DNA of 64,000 nucleotides from Acidobacteriota bacterium. Its GTDB lineage: Bacteria; Acidobacteriota; Blastocatellia; Chloracidobacteriales; JADJPF01. A program made the translations under genes and the position numbers. The stretch is taken from assembly GCA_016213785.1 (NCBI GenBank), contig JACQZQ010000118.1, positions 1 to 64,000 on the forward strand, read 5' to 3'. The notes beneath the pieces are model-generated. The model did not search any database. It was given only the letters and a program-made list of their open reading frames with translations, and had not been told where the DNA came from. Shown in pieces: positions 56,771 through 64,000 of this stretch. Numbering within the stretch: the stretch's first letter is position 1; each line of letters begins with the position of its first letter.

Positions 56771-57417
56771 AAACTCTCCAGTTTTTTGTTTATGGACAAA
56801 ACCTCACCAGACTCGAAAAGCAAACATTTTACTTCCCCAAAACCTCTATTACGCTTAGTACCAAAACGGCGAAAATTTAAGCAAGCTAGAAGCAAAGTAT
56901 TGGTTATTTGTTCTTGATCTGTTCTTATTTCTACATTCCCATAAAATGTTAAACCTTTATTTAAGACTCTTATTGTTCGGAGTGAGTGTTCATAAGCAAC
57001 CCCACCATTATCAATTTTGGTTTGTTGCCTTATTTCAGTAAATGTTTTCAAAATCTGTTCGTTAGTAACAATATTTTTATAATTTTTTGACTTTAGGAAA
57101 TATCTTAGCCACGCTCTGTTTTGCTCATAGTCTTTGATATAAAGATTTGAAAAGTAAATAAGTGCAGAGTTTTCATCGCCAGTTTTACCAAAGGCTTGCT
57201 TAATTTGAATTTCGCTTTTCTCAATATCTGCAATAGAAAATAATGTTTCAACTTCTCTAATAGAATCTAATAAACAACCCTTGATTCGCTTTGCTGGAAT
57301 AAATGGAATACCACTATCATCAAAAACAACATCACTGTCTATATTTGTACCATATCCAATACCTGAGCCTACTAGTGTTGGTGATAATAGTTCTAACTGC
57401 AATATATAATTCTTCAT
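56758..57417 (-). CDS. Single-RAMP Cas7 (Csm3-like) of type III-D
   Basis: A 219-residue RAMP. It starts YILQLELLSPTLVGSG, with the loop IDSDVVFDDSGIPFIPAKRIKG at ~26-47, and ends with the glycine-rich RFGTKRNRGFGEV. D27 or D29 in the loop is positioned like the catalytic aspartate of Csm3. It forms part of the Cas7 backbone that binds crRNA and may cut target RNA every six nucleotides. Its ATG overlaps the Cas10 stop by 4 nt and its stop overlaps csx10 by 13 nt, giving tight translational coupling. Confidence 0.88.
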   Translation of the reverse strand: MKNYILQLELLSPTLVGSGIGYGTNIDSDVVFDDSGIPFIPAKRIKGCLLDSIREVETLFSIADIEKSEIQIKQAFGKTGDENSALIYFSNLYIKDYEQNRAWLRYFLKSKNYKNIVTNEQILKTFTEIRQQTKIDNGGVAYEHSLRTIRVLNKGLTFYGNVEIRTDQEQITNTLLLACLNFRRFGTKRNRGFGEVKCLLFESGEVLSINKKLESLCIV

Positions 57418-59015
57418 TTTTTAGCACCACTATCTTTTAGTTTAATTAGTTTAATAGGATAAAATTTCCCTAATTCAATCATATCAAAATAAGGGGTTTT
57501 CCCGCCCTCAAACAATGTTTCACTATACTGATGACCTTCAATCTCTGGTAGTTTCTCTTCGCGTATTTTTAGTTGCTGTAAAAATTTCTTTGCTGACTCA
57601 TTAGATAAACTAAGCACTTCTCTAAGCTCATTTAGTTTGTTGTTTGGTAAATTGCTTTCAACCTTATAAAGCTCTGCTACTTTGTTAAGAAACATCTCAA
57701 GACTCTTATCTTGGTCTTTGGGTACTATTTTAAATGGCCGATAAAGTAAATTCCCTTGTGGTACTTCAAAGTGCAAACGTATATCGCTTAATTTGCCAGC
57801 CAAACTACCTAATGAAATTTGGAAGTCTAGAAAAGAATCAGAACTATTACTTATCTTGCGTTCTTTCTTAGCATTTCTACATAATTCTTCTGCAAGTCTA
57901 ACTCCTCTATAAAATGGATATTTTGTTTTTATTATTGCTATGCCAGCACAAGCTGTTAAGTCTTTACCATCACTCACTTTTTCCTGCATAAAAGCTTCAA
58001 TAAAAATCTTTGCAAAATATATCCCTAACTTCCCATCACAAACAAAAGTCACATCGTCCCCACCCAAAATTATAGGACGAATAGGAAGGATATACTTGTT
58101 ATCGCTCTTAGGATATTTACGTGTAGGGTCATTTGATTTTCGGTCAAAACCAAGCGATTGCATAATAGCATCATAGTCTTTCACAGTTTCTTTAATTACT
58201 GCCTTAAATGCTTGCTTAGTTGCCAACTCAACTGTTTTTGAAAGTTCGCGCATTGCTTTTAATGAGGGGGCTGCCTTAAAACGCTCTCCCATACTATTTC
58301 CATCAATGTGTACAATAGCGATATGGCTATCTTCACCAAGGATACTACCGAGTTCTTCAAGCTTGTTAGAAAAACAGAAACGATCTGTTAATTCCTCTTT
58401 ATATATCTCTTCAACCTCTTTCTTTGATAGGCGAGCGGCCTCAAGCTTAGCATTTGTTGCCGCTGAGAGATATGTTTTCTCATGTTCATTGTATACTTCA
58501 GAAGAAGAACCGCTTCTAATGCATTCTGCTGTAATCCCATGTTTAAGAAGATAGTTGATAGGAATGCTCTTTGATTTATTTTCCTTAAGTTTGGTATAAA
58601 GCGATTGTAAGCTTTCACAAAATTTATCTGAAGTTTTAGGAAAATCAAAACAAGCTACAGCAGTTGTCAACTCAGGTGTTTCAATAAGTAATAATTTTGT
58701 CCACTCCTCAATAAACTTATGTGCTAGTTCTTCTTTCTCAAAAAACAACAATGCATTGCCACCACCGATATAACCTATATCATAAACCTTTGAAAAGGTT
58801 GGTTCTAATAAATCACTCTTTTCCCAATAATCTAAACTGTTTAATACTTCTTCAAGTGCTATTCTACTAACTTTACTTAATGCATTAGCTAGATAACCTT
58901 TATAGATCTCTTTAACTAAATAAGAAGCGCCAAGATTTTCTATAAGTTTATTACTAGCAAAAATATATTTTTGAATAGATACACTATCAAGCAACACCGC
59001 GTAGCAATTGCTCAT
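57414..59015 (-). CDS. cas10: Cas10 without HD domain, cyclase GGDD intact
   Basis: A 533-residue type III large subunit. It begins directly with a palm domain (AVLLDSVSIQKYIF, 6-19; degenerate GYIGGGNALLFF, 81-92), so the N-terminal HD nuclease domain of most Cas10 proteins is absent. A second palm carries HIDGNSMGERF (~237-247) and the catalytic GGDD at 318-321 (LGGDDVTF). It should therefore make cyclic oligoadenylate but lack HD-type DNase activity. The C-terminal ~100 residues are helical, as in the small-subunit-like D4 domain. AAGGA precedes the ATG, 15 nt after the CARF gene. Confidence 0.9.
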   Translation of the reverse strand: MSNCYAVLLDSVSIQKYIFASNKLIENLGASYLVKEIYKGYLANALSKVSRIALEEVLNSLDYWEKSDLLEPTFSKVYDIGYIGGGNALLFFEKEELAHKFIEEWTKLLLIETPELTTAVACFDFPKTSDKFCESLQSLYTKLKENKSKSIPINYLLKHGITAECIRSGSSSEVYNEHEKTYLSAATNAKLEAARLSKKEVEEIYKEELTDRFCFSNKLEELGSILGEDSHIAIVHIDGNSMGERFKAAPSLKAMRELSKTVELATKQAFKAVIKETVKDYDAIMQSLGFDRKSNDPTRKYPKSDNKYILPIRPIILGGDDVTFVCDGKLGIYFAKIFIEAFMQEKVSDGKDLTACAGIAIIKTKYPFYRGVRLAEELCRNAKKERKISNSSDSFLDFQISLGSLAGKLSDIRLHFEVPQGNLLYRPFKIVPKDQDKSLEMFLNKVAELYKVESNLPNNKLNELREVLSLSNESAKKFLQQLKIREEKLPEIEGHQYSETLFEGGKTPYFDMIELGKFYPIKLIKLKDSGAKK

Positions 59016-59030
59016 TGAATACAGTCCTTT

Positions 59031-60086
59031 TTAATTAAATACAAAATTTTCTATCTTTTTAAGGTAAATATTCTCGTTACGTAAATCAGCAATGCCAAGA
59101 GCTAGAATATTTTTTCTTGCCCCTCCAGATTCATACTCAAGTTCTTTTTGTAGCATTTCTGTATTGCCTTGATCTAAACCTCCAACAATAATTGATCTTG
59201 CTTCATCTCCTCCAATTTGTCTGCATCTTTGAATAATTTCAACACCCTTTAATTTTACTTTTTCTGTTTTACGGCCTATAGTGCAGGATAAACCAACCAA
59301 ATGATAGCCATAAAGCAAAATTACATCTAATTCAAAATCTTTTCCCCAACCGTTTTTTTTAATTTTCCAATTTTGTAAAATATTATTATCATTTAGCTTA
59401 TGCCCCATTTTATTGCGGATTTTTTCAGCGAGATATGTTTCTAGCCATCGGCCATCTTTTAAGTCTTTGCCATCAGTATTAATAAAGCTGTCAAATAACC
59501 TCTCTTGTTCTGCTTTATCAATAGTTGAAGGCTCATCTCTGTTAGCTCTTATAAAGCCATGTAGCGCGATTAATTCTGCAAATTCCATTGAAACTTTATC
59601 TCTTAACTTGTCTGCAATAATCTTTTGATCATCTCCTATTAATCTAAAATTATTAGCGTCAAGATATGAGAATGATTGTTGATAGTTTTTTAATTCTTGC
59701 AGGCGTACATAAATATGTATTGCCATTGCTTTAGTTCCACCAGTATAGTCTAAGTGAAAGCCTTCTGAAGGATTCCACCTTTTTAACATCTTATTTTCTA
59801 TCTCACTACGAATTTTTACTGCATCACTTACATCTGATAATGAAATTTTCTCTAATGGAAATTTTAAGCTTGGATGCTTATTTTCCCATCGCTTACGTAT
59901 TAGCCCTTCAAGATTTGCTGCTTGGCTACCTGTACCTCCTTGCAGCAAGTTTTCTTCAGAATGAACAAGCCATACATTTCTTACTTGTGAATTAGTCCTC
60001 AAAAAATAATCGGCAACTACAAAACTAGGCAATGGATTAGTCCCAATAAGAAGTACAAGATGTTTAAAATTCTCATATTTACTCAT
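59031..60086 (-). CDS. CARF-domain nuclease, Card1/Can2-like, with altered active-site motif
   Basis: A 351-residue type III ancillary effector. Residues ~8-150 form a CARF sensor for cyclic oligoadenylate, with VLLIGTNPLPSFV and the ligand loop LDYTGGTKAMA (112-122). Residues ~205-330 form a PD-(D/E)xK-type nuclease domain: GRWLETYLAEKI (E216), FELDVILLYG (D254), then LSCTIG (266-271) where an E-x-K or S-C-K pair is usual. K273 or K276 could replace the missing lysine. RCRQIGGDEARS (~287-298) is a further conserved-looking helix. Cyclic oligoadenylate from Cas10 would activate it to cut RNA or DNA non-specifically. It is the first gene of the type III operon, with GAGGG before the ATG. Confidence 0.82.
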   Translation of the reverse strand: MSKYENFKHLVLLIGTNPLPSFVVADYFLRTNSQVRNVWLVHSEENLLQGGTGSQAANLEGLIRKRWENKHPSLKFPLEKISLSDVSDAVKIRSEIENKMLKRWNPSEGFHLDYTGGTKAMAIHIYVRLQELKNYQQSFSYLDANNFRLIGDDQKIIADKLRDKVSMEFAELIALHGFIRANRDEPSTIDKAEQERLFDSFINTDGKDLKDGRWLETYLAEKIRNKMGHKLNDNNILQNWKIKKNGWGKDFELDVILLYGYHLVGLSCTIGRKTEKVKLKGVEIIQRCRQIGGDEARSIIVGGLDQGNTEMLQKELEYESGGARKNILALGIADLRNENIYLKKIENFVFN

Positions 60087-60336
60087 TACTAGCCCTCATT
60101 ATTATTTCTCATCTATTGGCATAAGTACTATAAAACAAAACCCTGTCTTATATACTTAATTTTATTTGAAAGAAGTTAATATGTAGTGATTAAGATAGCA
60201 CGCTACATATAATTATAAACATATTAAGGCGGAAAGCTATCGTATATTTACAAGGTAAGAGTGTTATATTATAAAGTACATTTTGCGAAAAGTACAAAAG
60301 AATAATAAATTATTTTTCTAAATATTGGAGATAAAC
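60087..60336. promoter_or_regulatory. Divergent promoter region of the two CRISPR modules
   Basis: The 250-bp AT-rich spacer between the CARF-nuclease gene (-) and cas8b (+). It contains a 10-bp inverted repeat with one wobble, ATATGTAGTG/CGCTACATAT (60179-60188, 60201-60210), and a 20-bp near-palindrome bounded by GTAC at 60276-60295 (centre TTTTGCGAAAA). No CRISPR repeat unit is present. Both palindromes are candidate binding sites for a regulator controlling one or both operons. Confidence 0.5.
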
Positions 60337-62295
60337 ATGTTAGAGGCAATGCGCAATATTACTCTAATTCATCTACAAGACGAATGTGGTTTGCCTATAG
60401 AAAAAGCTATAGGTCTAAAAGATATTAGAGAAGTTAATGCTGGAAAACTAAATGAAATGTTAGTAGAAGCAGCCGAAAAAATAGAACAAGTTTATATTCT
60501 CTCTCCTAGTAGCGAAGAAAATACTGTTCAAATGACAGTTTCAGATATAAAAGATATAAAGCGGCTTCCTTTTAATAAACCAACAGGTTCTCAATCATCT
60601 GCTATTGGGCCAGTAATAAAACGATCTTTTACTGATAAAAAGCTTAGCCCTTCGCAAAAAATTCAAAACTCAACACAGAAATATTTTGAAGAGCTTAGCA
60701 AAGAAAATAAGCCTTGGAGCAAGTATTTTGGTGAAGTTGTTAGTGTTTTATCTGCTAGCAAAATGGTTTTTAATGGGCAAGCTATCGAAGTCGGAGACAA
60801 TTGCCAATATCCATCAATACTTGCTGCCGCTATTAGCCTTATCCCAGAGAAAAAAAATACTGTATTTCTTACAGTAGCCGATAAAGAAGGCTCTTGGCCT
60901 GGAGATAGAAAGGAATATCAAGAGTATTTAGCTCAAGTTTTAGCTAGTGAAAAATATCTTACAAGCGATGCTCCAATAAAAGAAAATGGCGAATGTCCTT
61001 TATGTGGGGAAAATAATATCTCGTTATACCCTAATGGATTAAAAGGGGCAGGGCTAAATTTATCTAATATGGATAGGGAAGGGGCTTTTCCTAGTTTAAG
61101 GAAATCTTGGTCTTGGAAAAGTTATGCTCTTTGTTTGGATTGTGCTGATTCTCTCTATATTTTCAAAAATCATTTAATGAAAAACTTTATTACTAGAATT
61201 GCTGGGGCAAAGTGCTTAGTTTTAGCTGATTTAGTGGCTGATCAAGAAACACGTTTTGATTTTATAGATGCTTTTAAGAAATATATTGATAAAGGTACTC
61301 AGGATAATATTGCTTCTCATGAAAGAGATTTACTGGAGTTTTTTAAAGACCAAAAAGACTCAAGCTTAGTGCTACACATAATTTGGGCTACATTTGGTCA
61401 AGTGGTAGAAAAATTTACTGGTGTGGTAACAGAAATTCTACCATCTAGATTAAATCAACTTAGTCAAGTAAATAGGGGACAAAGACAATGGCAACACGTT
61501 CTAGCCCCAACAGTTTATTTGGATGAAACAGAATTTGATTTAGGGTTAAATTTCCTTCATAAACTTTTTGAACGCCCTGGTGGTAAAAGAACAGAAAAGC
61601 TTAATAGTAGTGTTAGGCTTTTTGAAATAAAGCGTGCTTTGGTTTCAGCTATTTATCGTGGTGATAGATTAGATAACTCAAGCGTTAACGTTTTTTGGAA
61701 AGAAATACTTCAAACAGCACAATGCTATCTAGAGCAAGTTAATCAATCAGGAATTTGGCTTTCATTAATACAAGAAAAATTAGGAGATAAACCCGCTAAA
61801 TACTTAACTTTAGCCGGTTGGGTACGTCATCTAGCAAGATTTTTATCATATCTGTCAATTGTGGAGGTTTATTCAATGCAAGAAGTTGAAAATTTTAATC
61901 CAGAAATGGAAGCGCTTAAGCCATATTTTGCAAAAGGTAGTGGCATAGACTCACTAGAAAAAGCGTTTGCTTTTTTACTTGGGGTTTTATTTGGGAAGTT
62001 AATCCAAGTACAAGCGGCTAAGGGTGTAAATGTTGGAGCAAATGCACTTACTTGGTTAAAACGACTTAATTTAACAGGTCGTGATTTACCAGAATTATAT
62101 GTAAAAATTAGAGAAAAATTGCTAGCTTATGAAACAGAGGCTAGTCATGATATTCAATTGATTCTAAAAGAGATAGCTTACCTTGGGATTAAGTTAGGGG
62201 ATAAAATACAGCTAGATAATGTCTCTACCTGCTATTTTTTACTACTTGGACAATCAATGACAACTACCATTTTACCAGCTAAAAAAACAAATTAA
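60337..62295 (+). CDS. cas8b: Cas8b / Csh1-type large subunit of type I-B Cascade
   Basis: A 652-residue protein. A zinc-binding region carries two CxxC pairs, CPLC (near residue 220) and CLDC (near 265, in SYALCLDCADSLYIF), as in Csh1/Cas8b proteins. The rest is a long, mostly helical body. In type I-B the Cas8b subunit recognises the PAM and recruits Cas3. The open frame extends to TTG 60325, but GGAG at 60327-60330 is 6 nt before ATG 60337. cas7 and cas5 follow directly, confirming the type I-B assignment. The protein is divergent enough that the family call rests mainly on context and the cysteine pairs. Confidence 0.85.
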   Translation: MLEAMRNITLIHLQDECGLPIEKAIGLKDIREVNAGKLNEMLVEAAEKIEQVYILSPSSEENTVQMTVSDIKDIKRLPFNKPTGSQSSAIGPVIKRSFTDKKLSPSQKIQNSTQKYFEELSKENKPWSKYFGEVVSVLSASKMVFNGQAIEVGDNCQYPSILAAAISLIPEKKNTVFLTVADKEGSWPGDRKEYQEYLAQVLASEKYLTSDAPIKENGECPLCGENNISLYPNGLKGAGLNLSNMDREGAFPSLRKSWSWKSYALCLDCADSLYIFKNHLMKNFITRIAGAKCLVLADLVADQETRFDFIDAFKKYIDKGTQDNIASHERDLLEFFKDQKDSSLVLHIIWATFGQVVEKFTGVVTEILPSRLNQLSQVNRGQRQWQHVLAPTVYLDETEFDLGLNFLHKLFERPGGKRTEKLNSSVRLFEIKRALVSAIYRGDRLDNSSVNVFWKEILQTAQCYLEQVNQSGIWLSLIQEKLGDKPAKYLTLAGWVRHLARFLSYLSIVEVYSMQEVENFNPEMEALKPYFAKGSGIDSLEKAFAFLLGVLFGKLIQVQAAKGVNVGANALTWLKRLNLTGRDLPELYVKIREKLLAYETEASHDIQLILKEIAYLGIKLGDKIQLDNVSTCYFLLLGQSMTTTILPAKKTN

Positions 62296-62304
62296 GGAGA
62301 GTTT

Positions 62305-63258
62305 ATGAATACAAGCTTATCAGCAAGGCGAGAGATACTGTTTATTTATGATATAAAAATGGGTAATCCTAATGGAGATCCAGATGAAAATAGACCTAGA
62401 CGTTTACCAGATGGGACTTTCTATGTTACGGATGTAAGGCTTAAACGATTTGTTAGGGACTATGTTGCCCTACAAGGAAAACCTATATTAGTTGGAAATA
62501 TTGAAGGTCGTACTAGTAACTTAACGGGTCGTGTAGCTCATCATCTAAATGCTATTAACCGCAAAGAAGCTAATGGACGCGAACTAGTAGATATTTTGCT
62601 AAATGATTTTGTAGATGCTCGTTGGTTTGGTAGTTCCTTGGCATTTAAAGAAGCGCCTGGTTTTAAGCTTGAACCTGAGCCAAAAACCTTAACGGGCGCA
62701 GTTCAATTTAATATGGGTGAAGTAATACACAAGGCCGAGGAAATAAATATCCAAGGAACAGCTATTTTTTCAAGCGATGAGAGTAAAAAACAAGGAACTT
62801 TTACTTCTTATGCAGCCTTGCGCTATGGTCTTATTGCTTTTAATGGTGTAGCTAATGAACATTCTGCCAAACTCTCTAGAATGACAGATGATGATTATGA
62901 GTTGTTACTAAAAGCTATTTGGTGTGGTGTGCGTAGTAGTGGCAATACTAGAACTAAAGTTGGTCAAGTTCCAAGATTACTAGTAAGCATTGAATATAAT
63001 AGCGGCCAAGAGTTTCAGTTTGGTAATCTAGTTGATTATGTTCGAGCTAGAGCTTGTGGTGAAAAGGTAGAAACAGAATGGTCTTCGCCAGAAGACTACT
63101 TGCTAGATTTAACTAAACTGCAAGAAAGATTTTCTACACAAAATAGTAGAATTAAACAGATACGCTATGAAATCTCACCAGACATTAATTTAGTGGGCGA
63201 TAGAAATGCTATCTTAAAAGAATGGTTGCCATTAAATATTGATACACCAGAGATTTAA
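62305..63258 (+). CDS. cas7: Cas7 / Csh2, type I-B Cascade backbone
   Basis: A 317-residue Cas7 with the family signature MGNPNGDPDENRPRR near the N-terminus, then VTDVRLKRFVRDYV and GRTSNLTGRV, and the later GTFTSYAALRYGLIAF. It forms the helical backbone that binds crRNA. AAGGAG sits 6 nt before the ATG, which is 10 nt after the cas8b stop. The 'GDPDENRP' motif is the most distinctive evidence for the Csh2/I-B type. Confidence 0.93.
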   Translation: MNTSLSARREILFIYDIKMGNPNGDPDENRPRRLPDGTFYVTDVRLKRFVRDYVALQGKPILVGNIEGRTSNLTGRVAHHLNAINRKEANGRELVDILLNDFVDARWFGSSLAFKEAPGFKLEPEPKTLTGAVQFNMGEVIHKAEEINIQGTAIFSSDESKKQGTFTSYAALRYGLIAFNGVANEHSAKLSRMTDDDYELLLKAIWCGVRSSGNTRTKVGQVPRLLVSIEYNSGQEFQFGNLVDYVRARACGEKVETEWSSPEDYLLDLTKLQERFSTQNSRIKQIRYEISPDINLVGDRNAILKEWLPLNIDTPEI

Positions 63259-63271
63259 GGAGGCTAAAGCT

Positions 63272-63991
63272 ATGGAAGTAGTCTCTTTTATTTGGCAAGC
63301 AAAGTATGGACATTTTCTAAGAGCAGAAGCAAATGTAAATGCTTTGACTTATCCTTTGCCGCCGCGTACAGCAATAATTGGTTTGCTTGGAGCAATGTTA
63401 GGCTTAGAAAAAGATTCTCCACAACATGAGCTACTAGGCTTAAAAGTAGCTATAACAGGCTCACCACCTCAAAAGTTTTGGCATAGGGTGAAGTTACGTA
63501 AAGATCCGCCTACAGCTTTACCCTATACTGTTAAAGCAAAAGATAAAGGGAGTGAAAGCTCAAAACCAGAAAAAGCTGCTTTGATTAATCAAGAATGGTT
63601 ATGGAAACCGTCGTTTTTAATTTCTGTTGCATTGCCTACAAAATTGTTGCTTTTTACAGATTTAGTAAATCGCTTGCAAAATCAACAATGGCACTTTTCT
63701 TTGTCAATGGGGCTTTCTGAACTCTTAGCTCAAGTTGAGTATCAAGAACTTAGCCAAGCTCAAAATTTACCAGAAGGTGAATATGAGATTGATTCTATTT
63801 GCCCACAAAATCTAGGAGAGTTACGAGCAAAAGATAATGTAGCTATATATCTTTTAAGAATGCCTGTAAATGTTGATAAAGAACGTGTTTTTAAGCATGA
63901 AAGCCTTTATTTAGAGCGACATGGCAAACCAATTAAAATCCATACTTCTCATGCTTGGCAAGTTGGCAACAGAAAGTTAGTCTTTTTTTAA
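63272..63991 (+). CDS. cas5b: Cas5, type I-B
   Basis: A 239-residue Cas5 RAMP. It begins VVSFIWQAKYGHFLRAEANVN and continues LTYPLPPRTAIIGLLGAMLG, the typical Cas5 start (substrate-facing F/R residues and the PPRT-x-x-GLLGA turn). Its C-terminus ends KIHTSHAWQVG. It caps the crRNA 5' handle. The open frame runs from TTG 63239, but AAGGAGG lies 8 nt before ATG 63272, which is clearly better. The following gene starts 3 nt after the stop. Confidence 0.93.
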   Translation: MEVVSFIWQAKYGHFLRAEANVNALTYPLPPRTAIIGLLGAMLGLEKDSPQHELLGLKVAITGSPPQKFWHRVKLRKDPPTALPYTVKAKDKGSESSKPEKAALINQEWLWKPSFLISVALPTKLLLFTDLVNRLQNQQWHFSLSMGLSELLAQVEYQELSQAQNLPEGEYEIDSICPQNLGELRAKDNVAIYLLRMPVNVDKERVFKHESLYLERHGKPIKIHTSHAWQVGNRKLVFF

Positions 63992-63994
63992 GTT

Positions 63995-64000
63995 ATGAAA
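63995..64000 (+). CDS. Start of the next gene, probably cas3 (cut by window end)
   Basis: ATGAAA begins at 63995, 3 nt after the cas5 stop. In type I-B operons the gene after cas5 is usually cas3. Only two codons are visible, so identity rests on gene order alone. Confidence 0.3.

Noticed and set aside
60087-60336. Possible CRISPR array between the two cas operons
   Set aside because: No repeat unit of 25-40 bp recurs; only short palindromes are present.

Overview
The window comes from an AT-rich Gram-negative bacterium. The LPS-type glycosyltransferase, the Tat-dependent and lipoprotein-type export signals and the periplasmic cytochromes c support Gram-negative. The mix of a Ser/Thr kinase fused to TolB-like and TPR modules, a TMTC-like TPR membrane protein, SBBP-repeat propellers and a collagen-like protein with the '[12 protein letters not shown]' C-terminal domain resembles Acidobacteriota (perhaps Blastocatellia). 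That taxonomic call is inference. Shine-Dalgarno motifs (AAGGAG/GGAG) are common and were used to correct several starts. Many gene ends carry AT-flanked hairpins.

Layout. 1-1340: 3' part of a collagen-like protein, open from the window edge. 1418-4533 (-): monohaem cytochrome, Tat-exported metallophosphoesterase and dihaem cytochrome c peroxidase. These are divergent from an ECF sigma factor and its membrane anti-sigma factor (4815-6307), which itself carries a periplasmic haem-c motif. 6349-13516: LPS glycosyltransferase, acyl-CoA synthetase, a small secreted protein, an FAD oxidoreductase and a large secreted Ig-like protein. 13517-14111: non-coding patch of REP-like palindromes. 14112-21370 (+): HEAT-repeat protein, MauE-thioredoxin fusion, kinase-TolB-TPR protein and TMTC-like TPR protein. 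21440-28006 (-): tight operon of TetR regulator, rifampin-phosphotransferase-like PEP-utilising enzyme, HlyD adaptor, ABC ATPase and ABC-2 permease, with a palindromic operator upstream. 28312-45205 (+): a nine-gene collinear cluster of VIT/vWA protein, giant 2569-residue TPR protein, secreted DUF3352-like protein, small protein, ankyrin lipoprotein, two zinc-ribbon proteins (one with a PQQ-type propeller), vWA membrane protein and TerB-like protein. No function is known to me for this set. 45396-48743 (-): SBBP-repeat protein. 49010-50591 (-): NmrA-like reductase and TetR regulator sharing a matching operator.

50808-64000 is a CRISPR-Cas locus with two divergent interference modules. The minus strand encodes a type III-D module, in transcription order: CARF-nuclease (Card1/Can2-like), HD-less Cas10 with intact GGDD, Cas7/Csm3-like, Csx10 with a long helical C-terminal extension, double-RAMP Cas7, Csx19, and a TIGR03986-type RAMP with an extra N-terminal domain. 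The plus strand begins a type I-B module, cas8b-cas7-cas5, cut by the window end where cas3 would be expected. No CRISPR array, cas6, cas1, cas2 or cas4 is visible. The likely working model is that crRNAs and adaptation come from the part of the locus to the right. Type I-B would cut DNA while type III-D senses target RNA, cuts it through the Cas7 subunits and makes cyclic oligoadenylate that activates the CARF nuclease. Both modules start from one 250-bp divergent promoter region that holds two palindromes.
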